From: Gigantopelta aegis
Taxonomy: Eukaryota; Mollusca; Gastropoda; Neomphalida; Peltospiridae
DNA length: 64,000 nucleotides
NCBI RefSeq assembly: GCF_016097555.1
Contig: NC_054704.1
Location: forward strand, 76,940,138 to 77,004,137
Direction of reading: 5' to 3'
The notes below the pieces were generated by a model. That model saw only the letters and a list, made by a program, of their open reading frames with translations, ran no database searches and was not told the DNA's origin. This document shows positions 1 to 13,300 of this stretch, in pieces (positions within the stretch are counted from its first letter, which is position 1; each line of letters begins with the position of its first letter). The position numbers were made by a program, and so were the translations under genes.

Positions 1-294
1 AGGTCGATTACAGTCACTCTTTGCAACCATATTTTTTATGTGATATATTTGACGAATGGTACTTTTAATTTCTTTCATCTCTTAAAATTTAAACTTAATA
101 TTTTGTTTATAATTTTTGAGACAATATGAACTGCCATAATGACCTGTTCATCCTCTTTACCTTTTCTTCCTTCTACTTCCCCTTTTATTAGTAAATTTGG
201 AACAAGTTATAATCATTATGTTCTATTTTTATTACTTGTAAAATATTCATATTGTAAAATGTTGGGAGAGCCCTTAATATCTAGGCTAACACCT

Positions 295-760
295 GCTGGC
301 AGGAGCAGGACAATTCGCTCCAAAATCAACTTGCCCCAGCTGTTGGTCAACTAGCCCTACACTGCTTAGTCAACTCATATAATTACTATTTTATCAATTA
401 AATATAACAATAGTTTAAGCAATAATGTGCATTAAATATTGTTGAATTATATGCACACCAGTCGGGAGTCCAAAAGCCTTGCCGTATAATTCCTTAAAAA
501 CTCACAAACGTTGTTAAAATAGGCTTGACAGTTCATTGTTTATCCGATATTAGGATCTCCCCAATATAAAACCATTTAATAAGTGGTCGTAATAGCAGAG
601 TTTCACTGTAATATTAAGAAATAAAATGACACCAAAGTTGTAGAGGTCCATTTTTAATTTGTTCACAAGTATTTACGCACAGTAAAGTTTTGGACAAGTT
701 GTTCAAATGCTGTGGCGATTTGGTTTTGGGAGCGAGTTGACCAGCATTCCTAAAGGCCAA
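295..760 (+). repeat. Left arm of a long imperfect inverted repeat around CCDC22 exon 1
   Basis: This stretch reads as the reverse complement of about 2555-3003. Anchors seen in both arms are AAAATGACACCAAAGTTGTA (left arm about 624-643), GTGCATTAAATATTGTTGAA-like sequence near 427, the GAGTTGACCAGCATTC block near 735-750, and a GCAGGAGCAGG-like block near 298 that matches GGGAGCAGG in the other arm. Small indels separate the arms. A relative of the inner part (GCATATTCAACGATATATAA near 29190) lies inside the TTAA element of the MCTS1 intron. It is probably an old DNA transposon or two opposed copies. Confidence 0.6.
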
Positions 761-1339
761 TCCCCAGACCACTACTGTTAAATCAACTGTCACAAGTCAG
801 GGGCTTTACTGATGGCAGATTTTTTGCACCAGCTGGATAAAAAGTATTGCTGTCGATTGAAGCAATGAAGGGATTTAAGTTTCGGTTTTGAATGTTTATT
901 TGTTACAAAGGTTACTGCCTAATACTGGTTTAAAATAGCTGTTGCCAGTGTTGGCAGGGTCTAAATTGCCATAGTTGAGTATTTTTCCCATGGCAAAAAC
1001 ATTTCAAAACTGACTTAGGTAATAAATTTGGACGTTTGAGCCCTAAGACATTAACAAAACCATCAGAAATGACTAGCCCAAACATGTTTCGTCTGGTGAG
1101 CAGTAGTTTTTGACAGGATTGTTACCTTGATTTTGAAGAAACTCAACATCAGCATGTTCAGAAGATAACATTTTGCTATCCACCGTCATGCAAAATTAAT
1201 ATGACAGCTTGCGTGCTTTGTGGGTCAACAAGCAGTCAAAAAGCAGCTGTCAAAAACACGAAAAAGTCAAAATTGCCACCACATTTGTTATTAAAAAGTG
1301 ACACTTATTCCTGATATTGATGCGGGTTGCGGAACCCTG

Positions 1340-1395
1340 CACTTCCTAGTAACGACTTTGGGACAGTCAATCAGGTCACATGATTTGCGGTCAAG
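1340..1395 (+). promoter_or_regulatory. Probable 5' UTR / proximal promoter of CCDC22
   Basis: The sequence immediately upstream of the CCDC22 ATG contains TCACATGA at 1376-1383, an E-box variant known to bind MiT/TFE factors, and no TATA box at a usual distance. The transcription start cannot be placed. Assignment rests on position only, so this is a weak call. Confidence 0.3.
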
Positions 1396-4300
1396 ATGGA
1401 GGAGGTGGATAAAATCATCATACATTCACTAAACTCAATAGGATGGTAATTGTACAAAACATATACGTGTTATATTGTTATTTCTTAATGAACTTTACAA
1501 TCTTACATGGTCTATGAACGATTAGCGCAGCTGTTAAACACACATATGTACAGGAACATAATATGTAGCAAGATCCATTTATGATAAATAATTGATTTAA
1601 AACAATCCACCCCTCTTTTAAAGGGACACACCCTAGTTACGGCTATTTGTTAACCATTACGGCGTTGTTTTTCGCTATTAAACCCCATTTATCACAAATA
1701 AAATTGCACTTTACTTACATTTTATTATTTAGAATACACATTTCCATTCACCTGAAGTGCTCTTTGGTAATCCTGATGTTTGTAAAACCACGAAATGCAT
1801 TTTTTGCATTTTTTCACAAGAGTGCTGTCGAGAAAAAAACGTTAAGCAAGCGAGGTCCAATCTATTTTTAGAGGGGATATTTCCATTTCAATGTCACAGA
1901 CGTTGGTATATCACGTGACCGTTATCATTTTGGTTCGGTTTGTTTTCTCGTGCACGGTTCGCGCAATCAACATCCGATTTGTTGTTGTTCATTTGTGAGA
2001 TTTTTCTTCACAGTTCGTGAACATTTTCAGTAACAATAAAGTTCAGACAAGTAAGTGTCTCAATACAAAACGTTACAAACCCTTAAAACCAATAATTTTG
2101 CTAAGTCTTACAATATCTGGAGAGGGGATACAACCAGGACAGAACAGTTGGAACATGTCCAGGAGAGGTGAAACGAAAGCACCCCAAGTCTGTGAAATTT
2201 GTCGTGACGTAGGCATTGTTGTGCTTCGAGCGACATCTACCGTTGACATCAGAATACTAACTTTCAAAATTATTTCAGTTAATTGGGACATGGGGATTCC
2301 CATGGTATTTATCGATATAAAACCTGCTTTTTCACTCCATTTGATAAAAACGTGATCTAAGTGTGTTACAGGTTTGTAGATTAACCAACTTATAATTTAT
2401 TTTCGCTGGATGGAACTAGGGTGTGCGGCTTTAAGTTTTCCGAATGACCACTACAGCTCAAGCCCTATCCTGTTTATATGCTGGATTATGCACTTAATAT
2501 TACCAAATGTCAATTTCCAAATTTCCGACAAGTAAATGGTCACCAAGTACTGTGCCTCAACGAATGCTGGTCAACTCCCCACCCCCCACCCCCCACCCCC
2601 CTCCAAAACCAACTCGCCCCAAACTTTACTGTCCGTAAATAATTGTGACGAAACTAAAAATGGACATCTACAACTTTGGTGTCATTTTATTTATTAATAT
2701 TAAGGTCAAACGACCACTAATTAAATGGTTTTATATTAGTGATATCCAAATATCACATTAATAATAATCAATTATAATGAACTGTCAAGAGTATTTTAAC
2801 GTTTGAGAGTTTGTCCCTTATTTTCTTAAAGGAATGATCTGGCAAGGCTTTTGGATGCGGATGTGTGCATATTCAATAATATTTATTGCACATTATTTGC
2901 TTAAAATATTGGTATATTAATTGATATGAATTGACTAAACAGTGTGGGGAGAGTTGAGCAGTTTCTGGGGTGAGTTGGTTTTGGGCTGAGTTAACCTGCT
3001 CCCGCCTCAAATACACCACATTTTCTAAGTTTGATGTCACAAACTTTTGGTGTAATCTAGCCCGAGTACTCTTCCGTTTGAGAGCTAGATGGACATTTGG
3101 ATGGTATGATTGCTCTCTGCCGTCCGAGATCACTCTATCGCGAAAATGCGGAATGGCTGACTACCACACGGTAGACAAAGATTCCAGCAGAGCTAATACA
3201 ACAACAGTTCTAAGTTTGATGCTAAATACCTTCACATTAATAATTTTCGAGTTTGCCAATAACAGATATTTTGATTTTTTTTCCACTACTACACACACTA
3301 CAGGAAGAAACCTGTCAGCACCTACGTATTTAATCGGAACATTATTGAAAAGGGTGCTGTCAGGTTTCGTCTCGTAGTGTGTGTATTAATGGTTACAATG
3401 AAAAATATTTGTTATTGGTGAACTCTGTTATCAGTGTAATGGTATTTAGTGTGAAACGTAGAATGTTTGTTGTATTATAGAGCGGGAATCTTTGTCTAAC
3501 GTATAGTAGTCAGCCATTCCGTGTTTTCGCTATAGAGTGATCTCTGATGACAGAAAGCGATCATACAGTCTAAATGTTGGTCTAGCTCTTGAATGGCAGA
3601 GTACTTGGCTAGGTTTATTTATGTTTGAATTAAATCATGTCATTAAAATTACATATTAAGATTGACGACAGTAACTCAGTAACTTTAAACACCTATGTTT
3701 TGACTTCGTATACAATAAATATATCATTTCCAATGGTGATTTTTTTTATATGATATATTTGACAAAAAGTACTTTTTTATTTTTTTTATCTTTTAAAACT
3801 TAACCAGTGCACCACAACTGGACAAAGTCTGTGGTATGTGCTTTCCTGTCTGTGGGAAAGTGCATATAAAAGATCCCTTGCTGCATTAAAAAACATGTAC
3901 TGGGTTTCCTCTGAGGACTACAAGTCAGAATTACCAAATGTTTGACATCCAATAGCCGATGATTAATTAATCAATGTGCTCCAGTGGTGTCATTAAACAG
4001 AGCAATTTTTTTAAAACTTAAACTTAATATTTTGTCCAGAATTATGGAAAATAAAAACATACCAACCTGTAACCAGAAGTGTCTGCTTGTTATAGAATTG
4101 TGACAGGGTTCAAGGTTAGTAGACCAGTTTTTATTTTAATGTGGCGAAGCATTGTAATAATATAGCTAATTTTTAATTTGAAAGACATAAGTATTCCAAT
4201 GACGTTACTTTGCATATCCTTACCAAAGTATTTAATTGAGTACATGACGTTTCCGTGTAAGAATGCTTAAAAAATTCCATGCAAAATTGCTATTGATTTT

Positions 4301-7300
4301 TTTTAACATTACTAATTCACCTGAATGTGTTTGAAGAAAATCTTGTGATTAAAAAATTGTACCTTTTACGAAATATGGATTTCAAGTGAAATATGGTAAG
4401 ATATGTTACATTTATTGTGTATGAAGCCAAAACAAAGGTGCGAAGAGTGACTGTCATTGACCTTAGTTACTAGCACAGATGCACCAAGATTAAACATGAT
4501 CTCTATATCCAAAGCACAGTTGGCCATTTTCGGATACGGGTGTTTAGTTTTTTCTTGTTGTGCTTGTACTGTTCACTAACAAGTACACATAATGTCATGA
4601 GTTAAATTGTAAATGATTAAACTACATGTAAACGTATGTGGTGTCAGATTTAGAAAACTGTATTTTAGTCACAGTACATGATAGTTTTGTTGTCGTAAAT
4701 TGACACAATGTTACATTTTGTTTTAGAGTTCACATTGGCCACATTCTCACTAACTGAATAGAGCTAGGTGACATTCAGGCTGATCATTCTGTACAAGTTT
4801 ACTTTTAATCCAGTTTTAATCCTGCTATTTAATTATTTTGAGTTTATTTCTTGTTTATTTGTTAAATGCCCTTATAATTTATATATATAGAATACTTGCT
4901 ACATGTACTTACAAAACAGAACAGGTTTTGTTGGTGCAAACATACATGTAGTTTATCAAGATAAACCTGGACTAGGGTGGAGGTACATGGGTATCCTTAT
5001 CCTTCAAATGCAACATCATATAGAAAAGAAATTGCTTTGCTGTTAATGAAATTCCTCAGAACCAATTAGCTGTCATTATAACCGAAGTCATTAATCAGTT
5101 TTGACTTGACTTAGGGGAAATCAATGCCAGAATTTAAAAACACAAAACCATTCTATAAAGTGGAAAATGGGTCACTGTGTTTATTTTATTTAATATTGTT
5201 ATAGAACTTCAAATGAACTTTAGGTAAATAAAAAACCCACCAAATTATACTTTTGCAGCATTTTTTTTTTTTTTTTAATCTTCAGTGTTTCTATGAAATA
5301 TCCAGATACATGTACATAATTATGTACAAATGACAATGTACATGTAATTTCCTTTTAAATGAATATTCATTGGTATATTTAATTTTACAGTGATATAGAT
5401 GATGAAATCACCAGCCTTAAGTTATTTAACACGGATATGATTGTGTCTACTGTTGTCCGCTGTTTGAAGGTTATCAACAGTGATGTCGACTTGCCAAACA
5501 CACTGCCGCCTGGCATGTCTGCGAGGTTCCGGATGGGAGCCAGCTTGGCCAACTGTGTTCAGGTAGATCTAGATTCTGTACATTCTCAGATACAATGTGG
5601 TACAAAGTAATCAGTCTCAGTAATGTAGTGGTTCTAGCCATTAGGTTTTAAGGTTGTTCCTACTAGACAGGTGTTGGGTGTGCATTCCACTTCAGTTTCA
5701 TGGCTGGAAATACATTTTGTAGAGTGGGAAGCAATCTTTTCTTCTCAAATTTTTATCTTAAAGCAAAAGTTAGTAATTGAGAAGACGTTGTAGGCCAAAA
5801 ATATTAATATAGATTCTGTAGAATTTTATGTAATACTTTTAGATAGAAGGCAATGGCTGTTCATGAATCTCATTTTCAGAAAGCATTGGGTGCATTTTGA
5901 GTGGCAATTGCATCTCGCTTCCTGTAAATTTTGAGCATCGTTCCTGACTTCAACCCTGATTGAGTTTTGATGACTACGCAGGGAGATGTCACTATATCTT
6001 TCACTAACCACTAACAACTATCCAACTGTCCTGGACAGAAATCCCAAATGGCAATGACTTGAGCCCAGGACAGCATGCTTGAGGCGTAACTGAATGCCTG
6101 TTTTTCACAAACAGCCTATTATTAGTCCTCTACCAGGCCTGGTGCTTATAAAACTTTTAGAGTCTAGACTCGAGACTCTAATAGAGTCTGAGATATTAAC
6201 GTCATGGCAACGCCATACAAATTGCATGCGTGTGACGTCATTAGAGATGAGTCTGGACTCTAAAAAGTTTTATAAGCACGGGCCCCGTCCAACTGGAGGG
6301 ACCTATGGGTTTCATCTCCATCTTTCTGTCTGTCTGTCTGTCTGTTTGTACATCCATTTGTCCCACTTATAGTTTTCCAGATGGGGTTTTTCACAATAGC
6401 TTGAGATATTGAGCTGAAAATTTATTTTCCAGACATTTGATTTTTGCAATGCCACAAAATATTGAGATGAAATTTTGTATATAGCTGTTACAGATCAAGG
6501 GTAACTTTTATTGCGATTTACCCTATTTTTCAGAGAATGAATTTAGGAGATACAAAAATTTGTTAGGCCCTGTAGGGGACATATATTGCTTTGATTTTTT
6601 AATGTAAATTTTGGTTTTGGAGGTGGGGAGTTCAGAGAATAGTTCTTGTAGGTTCCTTGAGTGGTTTGTACATACATATATATGTAATTGTCTACACTAT
6701 CTCTTCTATTGTTTGAATATGTTAGTGACGGATCGTTCATTATTTGTAGGATGTTGGATATACAGGAGAGCTGGGTTATCAAACATTCCTGTACTCCAGT
6801 GAAACTGAAATAAGGAAAGTGTTGATGTTTCTTATTGAAAAGTTACCAAAGGAAGCATCACACACATCTGAAGAACCTCTAGGTATGTGTATATTTGATA
6901 GGCAAACACGCATTATGGACAATAAACAAAATACATATGAAAAATAACTATTAATTTATTTAATATTTGTGCATGTGTAGAGCACAAAGTATTTAATATT
7001 AAATATACATGATTGTCCAAAATTATTAATTTTTTAATTACCAGATCAACTGAATTAAAAATAAATGAACAGCTGGTACCTCAGTTCATATTGATGAAAC
7101 AAAAAAATATTTTGATAGTGAGTCTTATCTGTAATACCCTGTAAGTGTCACAGTTTGCAATAGTCACTGATTTAACAATGTGCTGTGGTGTGATTAAAAC
7201 ACATTGTACTGGGTAACATTGTCTGATTGGCTTGTTTTTGTCTGTTGTTTATGATGGCTTAATGTTTAATTGTTAACATAACTGGTCTGCAGTTTTTTTT

Positions 7301-10300
7301 AAACAATGGTGCTGGAGTGTGTTTAAAACAAAAACATCCTTCAGCACTGGTTAGTAGCTACCGGCCTCGGTGGCGTCGTGGCAGGCCATTGGTCTACAGG
7401 CTGGTAGGTACTGGGTTCGGATCCCAGTCGAGGCATGGGATTTTTAATCCAGATACCGACTCCAAACCCTGAGTGAGTGCTCCGCAAGGCTCAATGGGTA
7501 GGTGTAAACCACTTGCACCGACCAGTGATCCATAACTGGTTCAACAAAGGCCATGGTTTGTGCTATCCTGCCTGTGGGAAGCGCAAATAAAAGATCCCTT
7601 GCTGCTAATCGGAAGAGTAGCCCATGTAGTGGCGACAGCGGGTTTCCTCTCAAAATCTGTGTGGTCCTTAACCATATGTCTGACGCCATATAACCGTAAA
7701 TAAAATGTGTTGAGTGCGTCGTTAAATAAAAACACTTCTTCCTTTCTTTCTGGTTAGTAGCTGTAGCCTAATTTACTTGTGTATGTGTGATACGTATGAT
7801 AGTGTGACGTTTATTCTTGAACATTATTGTTGTCTCTTCATGCAGGAGCATCAGTTCTCCTCCAAAGAGCAATCTCGGCAAAAGTTGGACAACAGATTTT
7901 ATCTCCATGGACACCACCGCATCTCAAAGACAGGGGGATTACGTGGAGGGGTAAACCTCCAGTATGGCAGAGAGAGGTAGGTTAATATAATCAGTTGTAT
8001 GACACTTGGAAATAGTTCAACAAAGATTAAAAATATAGACAGAGCATACTGTAGATCCTGAAATTAACGCATCCCTAAATTAATGCGAGTGACAGTGGGC
8101 CGACTAAAATGCGACATGAAATTAATGGAAGTGGCCTCCCTTTGAAATATTACTTTCCTAACAACACGTCAATGCACTTTTCGGTTAAATCCAAGTTACA
8201 GGAGTTTTTAATGAGATCAAGTCACTAACCTGTCAGTGTACACATAAATTAACCTGTTTAGTCCCTAGTGTTTTTGCAGCAATCATATACGTAACATGTA
8301 TAGTTACCTAAATTGGGCTAAACATTAGCATACATGTACCATTACATCTGTATCTGTGAACGGTATGTTAGAATTTTAATTTTTGTTTTGTTTTAATAAC
8401 ATGGGGCACATAGACAAAACATAGAAATCAATGTGTCATGTCATTTTAATGTGAATAACACAAACTCCCATTTTTTGCATTAATATTATGATCGCTTTAA
8501 TTTCAGGATCTACAGTATATGAGGAAGTACTTGAAAATTTAAGTAGAGTATAACAGCTGTATAAAAAAAATTTCCTGTTTCTCATGATTTTAGTTTTCAA
8601 ACACAATTTGTTCACACAATACAAAACTATTTATAAATAAAAAGAGAATGAAATTAACAGTAAATTTGCATGGAGTAATTCACAGATAATTTGTGATTGT
8701 ATGCAGCAGGAGTCTTCTATCAATAGAAATAAAATTTATTCACATACATTTGTTATATTGAATTGAGCTTCATATGGAAAAAGAAAAAGAAAGAAATGTT
8801 TTATTTAATGACGCACTCAACACATTTTTTATTTTATGGTTATATGGCGTCAGACATATGGTTAAGGACCACACATATTTTGAGAGGAAACCCGGTGTCG
8901 CCACTACATGGGCTACTCTTCCGATTAGCAGCAAGGGATCTTTTATTTGTGCTTTTATTTGCAGGATAGCACAAACCATGGCCTTTGTTGAACCAGTTAT
9001 GGATCACTGGTCGGTGCAAGTGGTTTACACCTACTCATTGAGCCTTGCAGAGTACTCACTCAGGGTTTGGAGTCGGTATCTGGATTAAAAATCCCTTGCC
9101 TCGACTGGGATCTGAACTCAGTACCTACCAGCCTGTAGACCGATGGCCTGCCACGACACCACTGAGGCCAGTCTTCATATGGATGACATATTAAAGTTAA
9201 ACTGAATTGAAACTTATTGATTGCTAAGGAAAAGGGTGTAATAGTGTTTATGATAAAGTTTTCATGTTAAACAAAGGTTGAGGTAGCATTTATGTATTTC
9301 AACGATTGTTCACTTTTCAGGGATCCTCTTGTATGCATAATTACCATGCCTGTCATCTATGTATTCCTGAAGGAATTGCAGAATTAACAAGAAAAATTCC
9401 AAAAGGTATTTTTATACACCCGTATTTGTCCATCTATCTTCCCGTCCATTCATGAACTTTTTGTTTCCAAAGCAAACCAGTATCTTTCTTATCAGTTCAT
9501 ATAGGATCATCAAACTTTGCCTGCATGTACAACTTGGGATGTGTTTTTTTTTGCGTTCCATAACTAGGTCACTGCAACCTACTTTTAACATATTACTGTA
9601 CATTAAAGGAAATCTTTGTTCGGCCATATCTTCCTTATTACTTCATACAGGATCATCAAACCTTGCATGCAAGTACGACTTGGGATCACATTTGTGTTGC
9701 ATACCATAACTAGGTCACCATGACCTACTTTTGCCAGGCATATCATGTACATCACCGGTACTCTTCTTTAATTGTGAATTTTTGGTGGCAGATCACAGTA
9801 TTTTACACGAAAAATTAAAGTTTAAATTTAATTTTTAATTATTATGTTTATAGAAATTATTTTAAAATTTGTGAAATGTTATTTCTATATAAAAAAAAAA
9901 ATTCTGTTAGTGCTTTAACTTATTTTATTTTATTATTATTTTATTTTATGTTTTGCTTTTTAATTTTTTTTTTAGATGTTAAAGCTTATTACTGCCATAG
10001 TCTTCCGTATGTCACAAACCAAACCCGCCGCTTCCAAGACACAGCACCATCTGTGATTGAAATGAATGCCACCGAAATTGCAGCCCACCAGGAGTCTGAG
10101 AATGAATGGAACCATTCCGGACTTGCATCAAGACTATCACAAAAAGTACTTAACATTTATTATGACTTTTAACATGTAGTTTAATACAGTGGTATTAGGT
10201 TTCTCAGATCAAATTAGTATCTTTCTTTAAAAAAAAAAAAGAATTGAAAGAAAATTTATGAAATGTAATTTACTTAAGATCTACTTCTACTTAAACTAGA

Positions 10301-13300
10301 CCTGAAAAATATTATTAGCAATTTGGCAAATTCAATAAGAAACTCTGTGGCCAGATTCCTGTTTTAGTTAGCTATAAACAAAATACAACAAATTTGGGAT
10401 ATTTAAAGGATATTTATATGATTTTCAGTTTAATCTTTTGGCAATTTAATAATGATTTGCTAGATTCAACTTTAATTTGCAATAAAAACTTTGATAAATA
10501 ACAGCTTAAACTTTGCTTTTATCAGGAATTTAGAGCCAAAAAAATGGATAAAATTCGCCGAATGATCTCGGACAGACTCAGACAAGATTCCCATGCAGCA
10601 GATTCCAGCAGTGACCTTGACACAATGCGTGACCTTCAGCAAGTGATGTCCGCCATCAGCTCACAGACCAAGATTACCACCAAGACGAAGGGATCGAGGT
10701 TTGCACACACAGAAAAACTTCTCTTTAAACAGGTCAGTATATAAGTTACACTTTCTGTGTCTCTTGACCAAAAACCATATCCTCCTTCCTTCTTCTTATC
10801 ATCTTTTCTTCCCAAGGGGAGGGATATAATTTTGTTGTTGAGTGCTTGCTTGAGGTTCGATAGATTATTGAATTTATCACCCTCAATGAACAGGGTTTTT
10901 TCCCCCTTCCCCACTAATATACTAAGACATACCTGTCTGTAGAAAACTGCATATGAAAGATTCCTTACTGCTAATGGAAAAATGTAGCAGGTTTCCTCTG
11001 AAGACTACGTGTCAGAATTACTAAATGTTTGACATCCAAAAACCGGTGATTGATTAATCTTAGTGCTCCAGACGTGTTGTTGAACAAAACAAAACTAACA
11101 AATTAATAAAAGAACCCTTGGTGCTTTATTGGTAAAAGTAGCCCATCTCTTTCTTTCTTTTGATCAAGTGTCAAACGAACATAAGTAGCCATAGTTTACA
11201 AATGTGCTGAGGTGCAGTTAAACAAATATTCCTTTCCTTTTCTTTGCCATTCTAAACTTGTTTCCTCATTAATATGTTGAGCAAATGTGATTAGCTGAGA
11301 AATAGGGCATTGAAACACTTTCTTTTAATAGAAATATTCAATATTTTTAGAGAACTGCACTATATACATTGTGTAAGTGTCTACTCCCAACTGTAGTAGA
11401 AAACATTTTGTTTTTTATCAGTCTTAAGAACAATTATATATTTTCAATTATTGTATTTTATCTCAGTATATATATATATATATATACTCTTCAAAAGAAG
11501 AAACGCAAAACCACATTGTCGTAACATTTGGAGAATTGATTTAATTATTGAATGGTGAGTCGGATAATTACCAAATGTTGCAGGATTGTTCACAATTCAC
11601 TCTAGTCCATTGTGAGTAAGTGATAGGACACACCACCAAGGTCAAGGTCATCTGGAGTCAATACCGGGTGTGGCCTCTGCGTGTGTTGACAACTGCCTGG
11701 CACCGCCTGCCCATTGAAGCAACCAGAGTACGGATGACGTCCCGGGGGATGGTGGCCCACTTGGCCTGCAAGGCTGCTGCCAGCTCGGGCAGGGTCTGGG
11801 GCTGTGGTTGTCGCTGTCGGAGGCGTCGGTCCAACTCGTCCCATAGATGCTCAATTGGGTTCAAATCCGGTGATTTCGATGGCCAAGGAAGGACATTAAT
11901 GTTGTTGTTCTGTAGGAAAGCCGTTGTGAGACGTGCTGTGTGAGGCCTGGCGTTGTCATGTTGGAACACTGCGTTGGCGTTGGCCATAACTGGAACGATG
12001 TGTGGCCGGAGGATCTGGTCAATGTAGCCCTGTGCATTCAGGTTGCCCTGCACGTGGACCAGGTCAGTTCTGCCAGTGTGTGAGATGGCTGCCCACACCA
12101 TGACACTACCCCCGCCGAATCTGTCCACTTCCTGCACGCAGTTTGCCGCATAACGTTCACCACGACGCCTATACACGCGACATCTTCCATCATGACGTCG
12201 GAGCAGAAATCAGGACTCGTCAATGAACCACACCTGTCTCCATCGCAGTTGAGGCCATTGTCGATGAATCTGGCACCACTACAGTCGGAGTCGACGGTGT
12301 TGTGGTGTTAAGATGACACCTCGAACTGGACGTCTGGCACGAATTCCTACCTCACGTAGGCGGTTCCGTACGGTCTGGTCGGATATCCTGCGCAAACCTG
12401 GTATTGCTGCGGCTGTGGAGGTGGCAGTAGTCAATCGTTCCCGAAGGTGGCGTACCCGGATGTAGCGGTCCTGCCCAGGGGTAGTGACCCGTGGTCGACC
12501 GGATCTAGGGAGGTCACGTGTTGATCCATGTTGCTGGTAACGGTCCCACAGTCTGGAGATGGTGCTTGGGGACACATGGAATGCCCTGGCAACGGCCGTT
12601 CTGGATTCGCCTGCGTCTAGTCGGCCGATGGCATTGTTTCTCTGCGGTTCACTGAGACGTGGCATGTCCTGGATTGTCAACTGTCGGCCAGATACAGAGG
12701 CCAGGCAAGCGAACACCCTGCACTTTTATACTGTCGGTGTTCATGTTGCACGTGCAGACAACGCACGTGCAGTGGTGACATGGTTTGCACGTGGCTGCGT
12801 TTTTGCGAATATTCACATTTTGGAACTTTATTGTACAGTAGCTGCGTTTTATCGAATGTAACCGTGGGAATGTGTTTGGGACATGCAATGACCTTATATT
12901 CACAAAGCATGAACCGGTAGGAAACATAAAATCGGAGTTATAACCCATTTGTACCCTTTTGCGTTTCTTTTTTTGAAGAGTATATATATATATATATATA
13001 CGTACATATGTACATACATACATATACATTGGAGTAACTATTATCAATTAATTACCAATATTGTTAGTATATTGATCAGAATAACTGTATTAATAAATTA
13101 TTGTATATTGAGATGTTACTAGTTTGCTGACCAGAATAACTGGGTTTTTTAGTTTTATATAACATAATGTTTAAGGACCGTAAACATTTCAGCACATTTC
13201 CCACAGAGGTAAAAAATTAAATTATTATTATATTTTTTAGGATGAAAGCAAGACTATGGAACAGATTGGTGCTGATATTCCAACAAGAGATACTGAAGAG

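Larger units (their letters stand above)
1..1395. other. Region upstream of CCDC22, repeat-derived, no gene seen
   Basis: No convincing coding exon on either strand before the CCDC22 start codon. Bases 31-104 match, in the same direction, bases 3738-3802 plus 4014-4036, where the second copy is split by a SINE. Bases 1-28 also resemble the reverse complement of about 4437-4464. About 295-760 pairs as an imperfect inverted repeat with 2555-3003. The left part therefore looks like old transposon sequence. The 5' UTR of CCDC22 should lie in the last hundred or so bases, but its start cannot be placed. Confidence 0.6.

Noticed and set aside
11620-11943. Forward-strand frame opposite the Tc1 transposase
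   Set aside because: Antisense shadow of the transposase in GC-rich DNA.
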